A DNA stretch of 6,133 nt from Mycoplasmatota bacterium (GTDB taxonomy: Bacteria > Bacillota_I > Bacilli_A > RF39 > UBA660): contig DUWA01000169.1 in NCBI GenBank assembly GCA_012840755.1, positions 1-6,133 of the forward strand, written 5' to 3'. The translations under genes were made by a program, and so were the position numbers. A model generated the notes under the pieces. It was given only the letters and a program-made list of their open reading frames with translations, searched no databases and was not told the DNA's origin. Shown one piece after another: positions 1 through 6,054 of this stretch (position 1 is its first letter; every line of letters begins with the position of its first letter).

Positions 1-744
1 ATGAAATTAAGTCCTCTAGCAGGTGATGATGTAATCTTTGATGAAAAAAATAATTATATCCTAGAAATATTAGAAAGAAAAAACAGCTTAGTAAGACCAC
101 CAATTAGTAATGTAGATCAAGCACTTATAATAACAAGTGTTAAAGAACCTGATTTTTCAACAAATCTTTTAGATAAATTATTAGTTGTGATAGAATTTAA
201 TAATATAAAGCCTATTATATGTATAACAAAAATGGATTTATTAAATGAAGTAGAAAAAGAAAAAATAATTTATTATATAAACTATTATAAAAATATAGGT
301 TATGATGTATATTTTAATTACCAAATAGAGGAAATTAAAAATACTTTTAAGAATAAAATTTCAGTTTTTACTGGTCAAAGTGGTGCTGGAAAATCTACCC
401 TTTTAAATAAAATAGACAATAAACTAAATATAAAAACAGATGAAATATCTCTTGCTTTAGGTAGGGGAAAGCATACTACAAGACATGTAGAATTAATTGA
501 TATAAATGGTGGAATGGTAGCAGATACTCCTGGTTTTTCTAATATTGATTTTATAGGACTTGAAAATAGTGATATAAGAGATTCGTTTATAGAATTTGAA
601 CATTATAAAGAGCATTGTGAATATAGAGATTGTATGCATTATAAAGAAGACAAATGTGAAGTGAAAAATAAAGTTGGGAAAAGCATTATCCCATCTAGAT
701 ATGATAATTATATAAAATTTATAACGAGAAGTGATAGAAAATGA
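1..744 (+). CDS. rsgA: Ribosome small-subunit-dependent GTPase RsgA (5'-partial)
   Basis: Circularly permuted GTPase that acts in late 30S subunit maturation by hydrolysing GTP on the ribosome. Visible in the 247 residues are G4 TKMD (76-79), the P-loop GQSGAGKST (125-133), the switch region GRGKHTTRH (154-162), G3 DTPG (175-178), and a C-terminal zinc site C206-x4-C211-x-H213-x5-C219. From KLSPLAGDDV onward it lines up closely with B. subtilis CpgA as I remember it. The Met at position 1 matches an internal residue near CpgA 39, so about 40 residues of the N-terminal OB fold are missing and no ribosome binding site can be seen. The likely reason is that the window cuts the gene; a real short form cannot be excluded. 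The gene ends in TGA, overlapping the rpe start as ATGA, which implies translational coupling. Family assignment is very secure; the start is not. Confidence 0.95.
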   Translation: MKLSPLAGDDVIFDEKNNYILEILERKNSLVRPPISNVDQALIITSVKEPDFSTNLLDKLLVVIEFNNIKPIICITKMDLLNEVEKEKIIYYINYYKNIGYDVYFNYQIEEIKNTFKNKISVFTGQSGAGKSTLLNKIDNKLNIKTDEISLALGRGKHTTRHVELIDINGGMVADTPGFSNIDFIGLENSDIRDSFIEFEHYKEHCEYRDCMHYKEDKCEVKNKVGKSIIPSRYDNYIKFITRSDRK

Positions 745-1379
745 AAATAGCAGCATCTTATTTAGCGATTACCGATAATTTAGAAGAAAATATTAATTTA
801 TTAGATAATACTACCATTGATTATATTCATGTTGATGTAATGGATGGGATTTTTGTTCAAAATAAAACATATGATTATGAATATATTGAATCGATTCTAA
901 AAAATACTAAAAAGAAAAAGGATGTACATTTAATGGTAAAAGACGTATATAATTATATTGATCTTTATTCTAAATTAAATCCAGAATATATAACAGTACA
1001 TATAGAATTAGAACAAAATCTATTAGATGTAATTAAATATATAAAACAAAAAAAGATAAAAGCCGGTATTTCTATTAACCCAGGTACATATATAGGCAAG
1101 CTAGATCCATATTTGTCGTGTATTGATCTAGTCTTAATAATGAGTGTTGAGCCGGGTTATGGAGGACAAAAGTTTTTAGATAGTTCAATTGAAAAAATAT
1201 ATTATTTAATAAATAAAAGAAAAGAAAATAATTATAATTATGTAATAGAAGTTGATGGTGGTATAAATGACGAAACTATTAATATTATAGATAAGGCAGA
1301 TATAGCTGTTGTAGGATCATTTATTACTAATAGTGATGACTATCAAAAACAAGTAGATAAGTTAAAAAATAATCAATAG
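741..1379 (+). CDS. rpe: Ribulose-phosphate 3-epimerase
   Basis: TIM-barrel enzyme of the non-oxidative pentose phosphate pathway that interconverts D-ribulose 5-phosphate and D-xylulose 5-phosphate in the cytosol. Its 212 residues are near the usual 215-230. Metal and acid/base residues are in place: H30 and D32 in HVDVMDG (30-36), H63 in DVHLM, and D172 in EVDGG (170-174). The loop MSVEPGYGGQKF (134-145) and the phosphate-binding GS (192-193) are also present. Departures from consensus: the first strand reads AASYLAITDNL, where most members have PSILaaDfanL, with one residue fewer. FVPN is FVQN (38-41). The start is set by the ATGA overlap with rsgA; only a weak purine stretch precedes it, so initiation probably depends on coupling. 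rsgA-rpe is a classic Bacillota order. A related hexulose-phosphate epimerase is possible, but the context favours Rpe. Confidence 0.92.
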   Translation: MKIAASYLAITDNLEENINLLDNTTIDYIHVDVMDGIFVQNKTYDYEYIESILKNTKKKKDVHLMVKDVYNYIDLYSKLNPEYITVHIELEQNLLDVIKYIKQKKIKAGISINPGTYIGKLDPYLSCIDLVLIMSVEPGYGGQKFLDSSIEKIYYLINKRKENNYNYVIEVDGGINDETINIIDKADIAVVGSFITNSDDYQKQVDKLKNNQ

Positions 1380-1391
1380 ATTATTTTTTTT
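1364..1391 (+). terminator. A/T-only terminator candidate at the rpe stop
   Basis: A perfect 11-bp stem pairs 1364-1374 with 1379-1389 around the loop AATA. The ascending arm lies in the last rpe codons, and the TAG stop (1377-1379) falls in the loop and closing pair. The only G-C pair closes the loop, and the U-rich 3' side merges with the second arm. Position and symmetry suggest the end of the rsgA-rpe transcript, but so A/T-rich a stem would be a weak terminator. A-tract/T-tract pairing can also arise by chance in DNA of this composition. Confidence 0.45.
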
Positions 1392-1404
1392 AATTTTAAA
1401 CTAA

Positions 1405-1430
1405 TTATCATTACTTTTAAAAAGTGATAA
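1405..1430. repeat. Imperfect inverted repeat upstream of nifJ (possible operator)
   Basis: TTATC (1405-1409) pairs with GATAA (1426-1430), and ACTTT (1413-1417) with AAAGT (1421-1425). Three unpaired bases (1410-1412) interrupt the left arm. It overlaps the candidate -35 region of nifJ, where a dimeric repressor could sit. It does not match a regulator site that I can name with confidence. Confidence 0.3.
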
Positions 1431-1443
1431 ATTGTGCTAAAAT
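1415..1443 (+). promoter_or_regulatory. Candidate nifJ promoter, extended -10 type
   Basis: TGCTAAAAT (1435-1443) is an extended -10 element, TGn plus TAAAAT (5 of 6 to consensus). A weak -35, TTTTAA (1415-1420), lies 17 bp upstream. Transcription would start near 1450 and give a leader of about 50 nt. An alternative is TTGTGC (1432-1437) with TATTAA (1454-1459), spacing 16. No start site is demonstrated. Confidence 0.4.
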
Positions 1444-1450
1444 TAATATG

Positions 1451-1484
1451 TATTATTAAGTAAAGATAGTTAAACTTAATAATA
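1451..1484. repeat. Perfect 11-bp inverted repeat in the nifJ leader
   Basis: TATTATTAAGT (1451-1461) and ACTTAATAATA (1474-1484) are exact reverse complements separated by 12 nt. The repeat ends 5 bp before the Shine-Dalgarno AAAGGTG (1490-1496). If transcription starts near 1450, the mRNA would open with this stem-loop, which could protect the 5' end or affect ribosome access. As DNA it could be an operator. The symmetry is directly seen; its role is inference. Confidence 0.6.
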
Positions 1485-1501
1485 GACTGAAAGGTGATAG
1501 T

Positions 1502-4500
1502 ATGAAAAAATTTATTACGATTGATGGAAATGAAGCATGTAGTAAAATTGCTTATATGTTTTCAGAAATCGCTGGTATTTATCCAATTACACCATCTAGC
1601 CCAATGGCAGAGCACATTGATGATTGGAGTAATAAGGGAAAATTAAATATATTTGGAAATAGAGTTAATGTAATAGAAATGCAAAGTGAAGCAGGAGCAG
1701 CAGGCCTTATTCATGGTGCACTTCAAGCAGGTAGCCTTGCAACTACTTTTACTGCTAGTCAAGGACTGCTTTTAATGATACCAAACATGTATAAAATGGC
1801 AGGGGAAATGTTACCTTGTGTTATGCATGTTGCAGCTAGAAGTTTGTCTACCCATGCTTTAAGTATAATGGGAGACCATCAAGATATTTATGCAACTAGA
1901 GCTACAGGTTTTTGTATGTTAGCATCTTCATCAGTTAATGATACATCGTATATGGCACTTATAGCTCATCTTTCTGCAATCAAATCAAGTTTACCTTTTA
2001 TGCATTTTTTTGATGGTTTTAGAACTAGTCATGAAGCAAATAAAATTGATGATTTAGATATAGAAGAATATAAACACTTACTCGATAAAGATGCATTAAA
2101 TAAATTTAGAAATAGAGCTCTTAATCCTAAAAAACCATATACAATTGGTACAAACCAAAACGATGACATATATTTTCAAGCAACTGAAGTTAGAAATAAA
2201 TTTTATAATGAAGCAGTTGATATTGTTGATGACTATATGAAAAAGATAAATAAAATTGCTGGAACAAATTATAAACCATTTAATTATTATGGAGATTCAA
2301 AAGCTGATAAAGTAATAGTAGCGATGGGATCGGTTTGTGAAACTATTAAAGAAACGATAGATTTTCTAAATTCAAAAGGTAATAAATTAGGTCTTATTGA
2401 AGTACATCTGTATCGTCCATTTTCAGAAAAACATTTAATAAATGTAATTCCAGATAGTGTTAAAAAGATTGCTGTTTTAGACAGAACTAAAGAAGCAGGA
2501 AGTAATGGAGAACCTCTTTATTTAGATATTAAAAACAGTTTATGTAATAAGGATATTATAATTGTTGGAGGAAGATATGGATTATCTAGTAAAAATACAA
2601 CTCCAAATCAAATTAAAGCTGTTTATGATATGTTAGAGGATAATATAGTCAATAATTTTACTATTGGTATTGAAGATGATGTAACTAATTTAAGTTTACC
2701 TGTAACTGATGAATTAAAAATTAGTAATGCTGAAGAATTTAAAATTTATGGATATGGTAGCGATGGAATGGTTAGTGCTTCTAAATCTATTATTAAATTA
2801 ATTGGTGATAATACTGATAAATTTGTTCAAGGTTATTTTCAGTATGATTCTAAAAAATCTGGTGGTGTAACAGTAGGACACTTAAGGTTTAAAGACGAAA
2901 TAATAAGATCTACTTATTATGTTGAGAGTCCATCATTAGTTTGTGTTACTAAAGAAACATATTTAAACGAATTTGATGTTATAGACGATATTAGAGAAAA
3001 CGGAATATTTATTCTAAATACGCTAAAAACTAAAGAAGAATTGCTTAAATCATTAAGTTATAAAATTAAAAAGATTATAGTAGAGAAAAATATAGAATTT
3101 TATATTATTAATGCTTATGAAATAGCTCGTAATGTAGGACTTAAAAACAAAATAAGTACTATTATGGAAAGTGTAATAATAAAACTTTCTAATGTAATGG
3201 ATTTTGAACAAGCAAAAGATATAATGAAAAAACATGCACATGATAAATTTTTTAAAAAAGGCGAAAACATTGTAAAAGCCAATTACGATGCAATTGAAAA
3301 TTCAATTAATTATTTAGAAAAAGTTGAAGTTACTATTGATATTGAAGAAGAGGTTTATGAAAAAGCAAATGGTTCAGTTTATAAAGTGATGAGTAGACGT
3401 GATGGTAATAAATTAAAAACATCTGATTTTTTAAACGCTCCAGATGGAAAACTTGAATCAGGTACTACAATTTATGATCAGCGTGGGATTAGCGATACAG
3501 TACCACGCTGGATAAATGAAAATTGTATACAGTGTAATCAGTGTTCATTTGTATGTCCACATGGAGTAATTAGACCATTTTTACTTAATGAAGATGAATA
3601 TAACAATGCTCCGGATAGTGTTAAAAAAAGATGTGTTAAACCAATTGAAAAAAATCTACAACATTATTATTATGTAATAGGAACATCAATTAAAAATTGT
3701 ACTGGTTGTGGACTTTGTATAAAAACTTGTCCTGGTAAAATGGGTAATAAAGCTTTAATTAGAGTAGCAATTGAAGAAGAATTAAAAGCTGACCAACAAG
3801 AAGTTGCAGATTACTTATTTTATAATGTCAGTGAAAAACCAGAAATCAACACTAACACCATTAAAGGTAGTCAATTTAAAAAACCAAAGTTTTTCTTTCA
3901 TGGTGCGTGTGCAGGATGTGGCGAAACAGCATATATTAAGTTATTAACTCAATTATTTGGTGAAAATTTGATAATAGCAAATGCTACTGGATGTTCTTCT
4001 ATTTATGGTGCTAGTGCTCCTGATATGCCTTATACAATACCTTGGGCGAGTTCTTTATTTGAGGATAACGCAGAATACGGATATGGAATACATTTAGGAA
4101 ATCAAACAATAAGGACAAATTTAAGAAGATTATTTGAAGAAAATATTGAAAATGAAAATCAAGAATTAATTACTAAATGGTTGGAAAATAGTGAAGATTA
4201 TACTATTACTAATGAAGTATATGAAAAATTAGACTATTCAAAATTACCACAAGAAATTGTTGATTTAAAAGAATATATTCCTTCGAAAATAATTTGGACA
4301 ATTGGTGGAGATGGATGGGCATATGATATTGGATTTGGTGGAATTGATCATATATTAGCAAGTGGTGATAACGTAAATATATTAGTTCTTGATACACAGG
4401 TGTATTCAAACACTGGAGGACAATCATCAAAATCTACACCAAAAGGTTCTGTTGCTTCATTCGCATCAACAGGAAAAATTAGAAATCAAAAGGATTTAGC

Positions 4501-4933
4501 TCGTATTGCCCTAGCTTATCCTGATGTATATGTTGCAACCGTTTCTCAAGGATTTAACCAAATGCAAGTTATAAAGGCATTTAAAGAAGCAGCAGCTCAT
4601 AATGGACCATCGATTATTATTGCATATAGTACATGTATTTCACACGGTATATCTGGTGGAATGGAAAATAGTTTAGAGGCATCTAATCTAGCAACTAAAT
4701 GCGGATATTTTCCAATATTCAGATATATTCCAGATAAAGAAGAATTTATACTAGATAGTAAAAATGTTGACTTTGATTTATATGAAGAATTTTTAATGAA
4801 TGAGTCAAGATATAAAATATTAAATGTTATAAATCCTAATGAAGCTCAAAATTTACTAGAAGAAAATAGAAACAGCGCTTTAAAAAGATATGAATATTAT
4901 AAATCGTTAGCAGAAAAGAAAAAAGGTATATAA
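1502..4933 (+). CDS. nifJ: Pyruvate:ferredoxin (flavodoxin) oxidoreductase
   Basis: Single-chain PFOR that oxidises pyruvate with CoA to acetyl-CoA and CO2, passing two electrons to ferredoxin or flavodoxin; a cytosolic hub of anaerobic fermentation. Its 1143 residues span the full domain order. The N-terminal pyrimidine-binding domain has YPITPSSPMAEHIDDW (27-42), EMQSEAGAAG (59-68) and AARSLSTHALSI (111-122); R113 fits the substrate arginine. A transketolase C-terminal-like domain follows, then a gamma domain (about 415-610, YGYGSDGMVSASKS). The ferredoxin-like insert binds two 4Fe-4S clusters through C675/C678/C681/C685 and C733/C736/C739/C743. The proximal cluster uses C803/C806, C831 and C1045. 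The TPP/Mg site is GDGWAYDIGFGG (936-947) with DTQVYSNTGGQ (963-973 region). It ends without the C-terminal extension of Desulfovibrio africanus PFOR. The start follows AAAGGTG at good spacing. It appears monocistronic, with its own promoter region; no strong terminator follows directly. Oxygen sensitivity is expected from the family. Confidence 0.97.
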   Translation: MKKFITIDGNEACSKIAYMFSEIAGIYPITPSSPMAEHIDDWSNKGKLNIFGNRVNVIEMQSEAGAAGLIHGALQAGSLATTFTASQGLLLMIPNMYKMAGEMLPCVMHVAARSLSTHALSIMGDHQDIYATRATGFCMLASSSVNDTSYMALIAHLSAIKSSLPFMHFFDGFRTSHEANKIDDLDIEEYKHLLDKDALNKFRNRALNPKKPYTIGTNQNDDIYFQATEVRNKFYNEAVDIVDDYMKKINKIAGTNYKPFNYYGDSKADKVIVAMGSVCETIKETIDFLNSKGNKLGLIEVHLYRPFSEKHLINVIPDSVKKIAVLDRTKEAGSNGEPLYLDIKNSLCNKDIIIVGGRYGLSSKNTTPNQIKAVYDMLEDNIVNNFTIGIEDDVTNLSLPVTDELKISNAEEFKIYGYGSDGMVSASKSIIKLIGDNTDKFVQGYFQYDSKKSGGVTVGHLRFKDEIIRSTYYVESPSLVCVTKETYLNEFDVIDDIRENGIFILNTLKTKEELLKSLSYKIKKIIVEKNIEFYIINAYEIARNVGLKNKISTIMESVIIKLSNVMDFEQAKDIMKKHAHDKFFKKGENIVKANYDAIENSINYLEKVEVTIDIEEEVYEKANGSVYKVMSRRDGNKLKTSDFLNAPDGKLESGTTIYDQRGISDTVPRWINENCIQCNQCSFVCPHGVIRPFLLNEDEYNNAPDSVKKRCVKPIEKNLQHYYYVIGTSIKNCTGCGLCIKTCPGKMGNKALIRVAIEEELKADQQEVADYLFYNVSEKPEINTNTIKGSQFKKPKFFFHGACAGCGETAYIKLLTQLFGENLIIANATGCSSIYGASAPDMPYTIPWASSLFEDNAEYGYGIHLGNQTIRTNLRRLFEENIENENQELITKWLENSEDYTITNEVYEKLDYSKLPQEIVDLKEYIPSKIIWTIGGDGWAYDIGFGGIDHILASGDNVNILVLDTQVYSNTGGQSSKSTPKGSVASFASTGKIRNQKDLARIALAYPDVYVATVSQGFNQMQVIKAFKEAAAHNGPSIIIAYSTCISHGISGGMENSLEASNLATKCGYFPIFRYIPDKEEFILDSKNVDFDLYEEFLMNESRYKILNVINPNEAQNLLEENRNSALKRYEYYKSLAEKKKGI

Positions 4934-4944
4934 TTGTAATTATG

Positions 4945-4953
4945 TGATATAAT
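4945..4953 (+). promoter_or_regulatory. Possible upstream extended -10 element
   Basis: TGATATAAT follows the nifJ stop and is a perfect extended -10 (TGn plus TATAAT), but no -35 is recognisable 17 bp upstream. It lies in GTGATATAAT (4944-4953), which recurs exactly at 5051-5060 in the main promoter of the next gene. It may be a second promoter, a regulator half-site, or chance in A/T-rich DNA. Confidence 0.3.
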
Positions 4954-4975
4954 TTGATTTGAATCTTAAAATAAA

Positions 4976-4993
4976 TTACCTAAAAACAGGTAA
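4976..4993. repeat. Short inverted repeat after nifJ
   Basis: TTACCT (4976-4981) and AGGTAA (4988-4993) form a 6-bp stem with loop AAAAAC. On the plus strand it is followed by A-rich sequence, so it lacks the U-tract of an intrinsic terminator. On the minus strand it is followed by a T-rich tract, but no minus-strand gene nearby would need it. It may be an operator or a 3'-end stabilising hairpin of nifJ mRNA. Confidence 0.35.
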
Positions 4994-5003
4994 AAATGTT
5001 ATA

Positions 5004-5038
5004 TAGTAAATTGATAATAAAATCAGTTCAATTTACTA
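5004..5038. repeat. Perfect 11-bp inverted repeat overlapping the -35 element
   Basis: TAGTAAATTGA (5004-5014) and TCAATTTACTA (5028-5038) are exact reverse complements with a 13-nt spacer. The right arm contains the TTTACT -35 hexamer of the downstream promoter, so a protein bound here would compete with or contact RNA polymerase. This is a good operator candidate; I cannot assign a regulator. Confidence 0.6.
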
Positions 5039-5060
5039 AACTCATTATACGTGATATAAT
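5032..5060 (+). promoter_or_regulatory. Sigma-A type promoter of the HD-GYP gene
   Basis: TTTACT (5032-5037; 4 of 6 to TTGACA), an optimal 17-bp spacer and a perfect TATAAT (5055-5060) preceded by TG one base upstream (TGaTATAAT). The start site should lie near 5067, giving a short leader of about 33 nt before the ATG at 5100. The -35 and -10 each lie inside a separate inverted repeat, which suggests regulation. This is the most convincing promoter in the window. Confidence 0.7.
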
Positions 5061-5082
5061 AAAAGTGTTATATCACATTTTT
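5051..5082 (+). terminator. Hairpin plus short T-run overlapping the -10 element
   Basis: GTGATATAA (5051-5059) and TTATATCAC (5068-5076) form a perfect 9-bp stem with an 8-nt loop, followed by ATTTTT (5077-5082). RNA reading through from nifJ would contain the whole hairpin and could terminate here. RNA starting at the local promoter near 5067 would lack the left arm and escape. The same dyad spans the -10 and start site, so it could instead be an operator. The stem has only two G-C pairs, so termination would be modest. Confidence 0.4.
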
Positions 5083-5099
5083 GTGTTAGGAGTGGTAGT

Positions 5100-5999
5100 A
5101 TGGTATATATAAACATTAATGAATTGAAAGTAGGAGATATATTATCAGAGGATTTATATAACGATAATGGAGCAGTATTATTAAGAAACGGAACGAAACT
5201 TACAACTTTTGCTATTGAAAGGCTAAAATTATTAGGAATAAATAGTCTTTATGTAGAAGGTGAAATAGATAACGATATAAAAGTTCAAAGTCTAATGCCA
5301 AATAGTTTTAAAAACAGAATTGCTAGTAATTTGAAAACTATTAGCATAAGTTCAACTGTTTATAACGCAAAAAACGTTGTATCATATGTATTAGAAGCAT
5401 TTAAATTAAATAATGTTTCATTAGATTATATGGAAAATAGAACTGATGAAACATACTTATTTCAACATTCAATAGCAGTAGCGGAAATAGCAGTTATAAT
5501 AGGTAAAGCACTTAACTTAGAAGAGGAAACTTTAGAAGATTTAGCAACCTCTGCACTTTTACATGATATTGGAAAATTAGTATCAAGAAAGGATTTAGTA
5601 AAACAACTGGAAATGAAATTAGATGATAAGGATGAGAATTTCTTATATAAAATACATCCTTTTTTAGGATATAGTTATCTGTATAATTTTCCTGAAATAA
5701 AAGCGACAGTAAAAAATGGAATATTATTCCACCATATTAATGAAAATCTACAAGGATTTCCAGATGCTATTGCACCACAAAAAAGAAAGCCATATATATT
5801 TGCTAAAATAATTCAAATTGCTGATGCTTATGATAATGCAAGACATTTCAATGGAACTAATAATCCAGCACTAGCTTTAGAGCATTTAAAAAGTGGGTGT
5901 GATACATTATTTAATAGAACTATTGTAGAAAGCTTTTTAGAATACGCACCAGTATTTCCAGGTTCTTTGTCAAATAGTGTTGGTGAGACCAAAAACTAA
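5100..5999 (+). CDS. HD-GYP-family phosphodiesterase-like protein, 3' end interrupted by an IS
   Basis: Putative cytosolic signalling protein of 299 residues. Residues 3-53 form an N-terminal domain often found before HD-GYP (INELKVGDILSEDLY, then GAVLLRNGTKLT and LGINSLYV). The HD domain (about 115-280) keeps the metal-binding pattern H123, H155-D156 in LLHDIGK, H186, H211-H212 and D242. The signature HHExxDGxGYP reads HHINENLQGFP (211-221): the Glu, Asp-Gly and Tyr are replaced. Canonical HD-GYP enzymes hydrolyse c-di-GMP; whether this one does is uncertain. No transmembrane segment is seen. Start: strong Shine-Dalgarno TTAGGAG (5086-5092), 7 nt before ATG. Codons 1-287, ending YAPVFP, look native. 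The last 12 residues (GSLSNSVGETKN) and the stop appear to come from an inserted IS end, replacing the tail that normally follows this point. The HD fold should survive. No gene symbol is warranted. Confidence 0.85.
   Translation: MVYININELKVGDILSEDLYNDNGAVLLRNGTKLTTFAIERLKLLGINSLYVEGEIDNDIKVQSLMPNSFKNRIASNLKTISISSTVYNAKNVVSYVLEAFKLNNVSLDYMENRTDETYLFQHSIAVAEIAVIIGKALNLEEETLEDLATSALLHDIGKLVSRKDLVKQLEMKLDDKDENFLYKIHPFLGYSYLYNFPEIKATVKNGILFHHINENLQGFPDAIAPQKRKPYIFAKIIQIADAYDNARHFNGTNNPALALEHLKSGCDTLFNRTIVESFLEYAPVFPGSLSNSVGETKN
5961..5986. repeat. Probable IS terminal inverted repeat
   Basis: The stretch starts GGTTCTTTGTCAAATAGTGT and continues TGGTGA. A GG(T/C)TCTTTGTCAAAT-type start is what I recall for ISL3-family ends. 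The partner repeat lies outside the window, so repeat status is inferred. The inner border at 5986 is approximate. It also encodes the first foreign residues of the interrupted HD-GYP protein. Confidence 0.6.
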
Positions 6000-6021
6000 T
6001 GATAATGAATTAAATTTATCG

Positions 6022-6054
6022 CAGGTCAAGACGCAAGTCTTGATCTGTTTTTTT
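6022..6054 (+). terminator. Strong intrinsic terminator inside the IS end
   Basis: CAGGTCAAGAC (6022-6032) pairs with GTCTTGATCTG (6037-6047): 11 pairs including one G-U, closed by the GNRA-type tetraloop GCAA, followed by seven T (6048-6054). It is by far the most G/C-rich hairpin in the window. Its direction stops transcription coming from the HD-GYP gene into the IS, that is, antisense to the transposase. On the minus strand no T-run follows, so it is not clearly bidirectional. Confidence 0.88.

Noticed and set aside
1..3. ATG at position 1 as the true rsgA start.
   Set aside because: It aligns with an internal position of B. subtilis CpgA, and about 40 residues of the OB fold would be missing; the coincidence with the window edge more likely reflects how the window was cut.
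493..756. Minus-strand open frame of 87 codons opposite rsgA.
   Set aside because: It lies fully opposite conserved rsgA sequence, has a low-complexity Ile/Phe/Tyr-rich product and no ribosome binding site worth noting.
1432..1450. TTGTGCTAAAATTAATATG considered as a Rex (NADH-sensing) operator before nifJ.
   Set aside because: The left half resembles TTGTGA, but the right half does not mirror it; a Rex site should be near-palindromic.
3053..3241. Minus-strand open frame of 62 codons opposite nifJ.
   Set aside because: It is antisense to the conserved PFOR gamma domain, and its Phe/Tyr-rich product is typical of the complement of Lys/Asn-rich coding sequence.
4209..4430. Minus-strand open frame of 73 codons opposite nifJ.
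   Set aside because: It is antisense to the TPP-binding domain with no recognisable motif; a shadow of the real gene.
4934..5099. Considered a c-di-GMP or other riboswitch before the HD-GYP gene.
   Set aside because: The leader from the likely start near 5067 is only about 33 nt, and no GEMM-like conserved core is visible; separate simple inverted repeats explain the structure.
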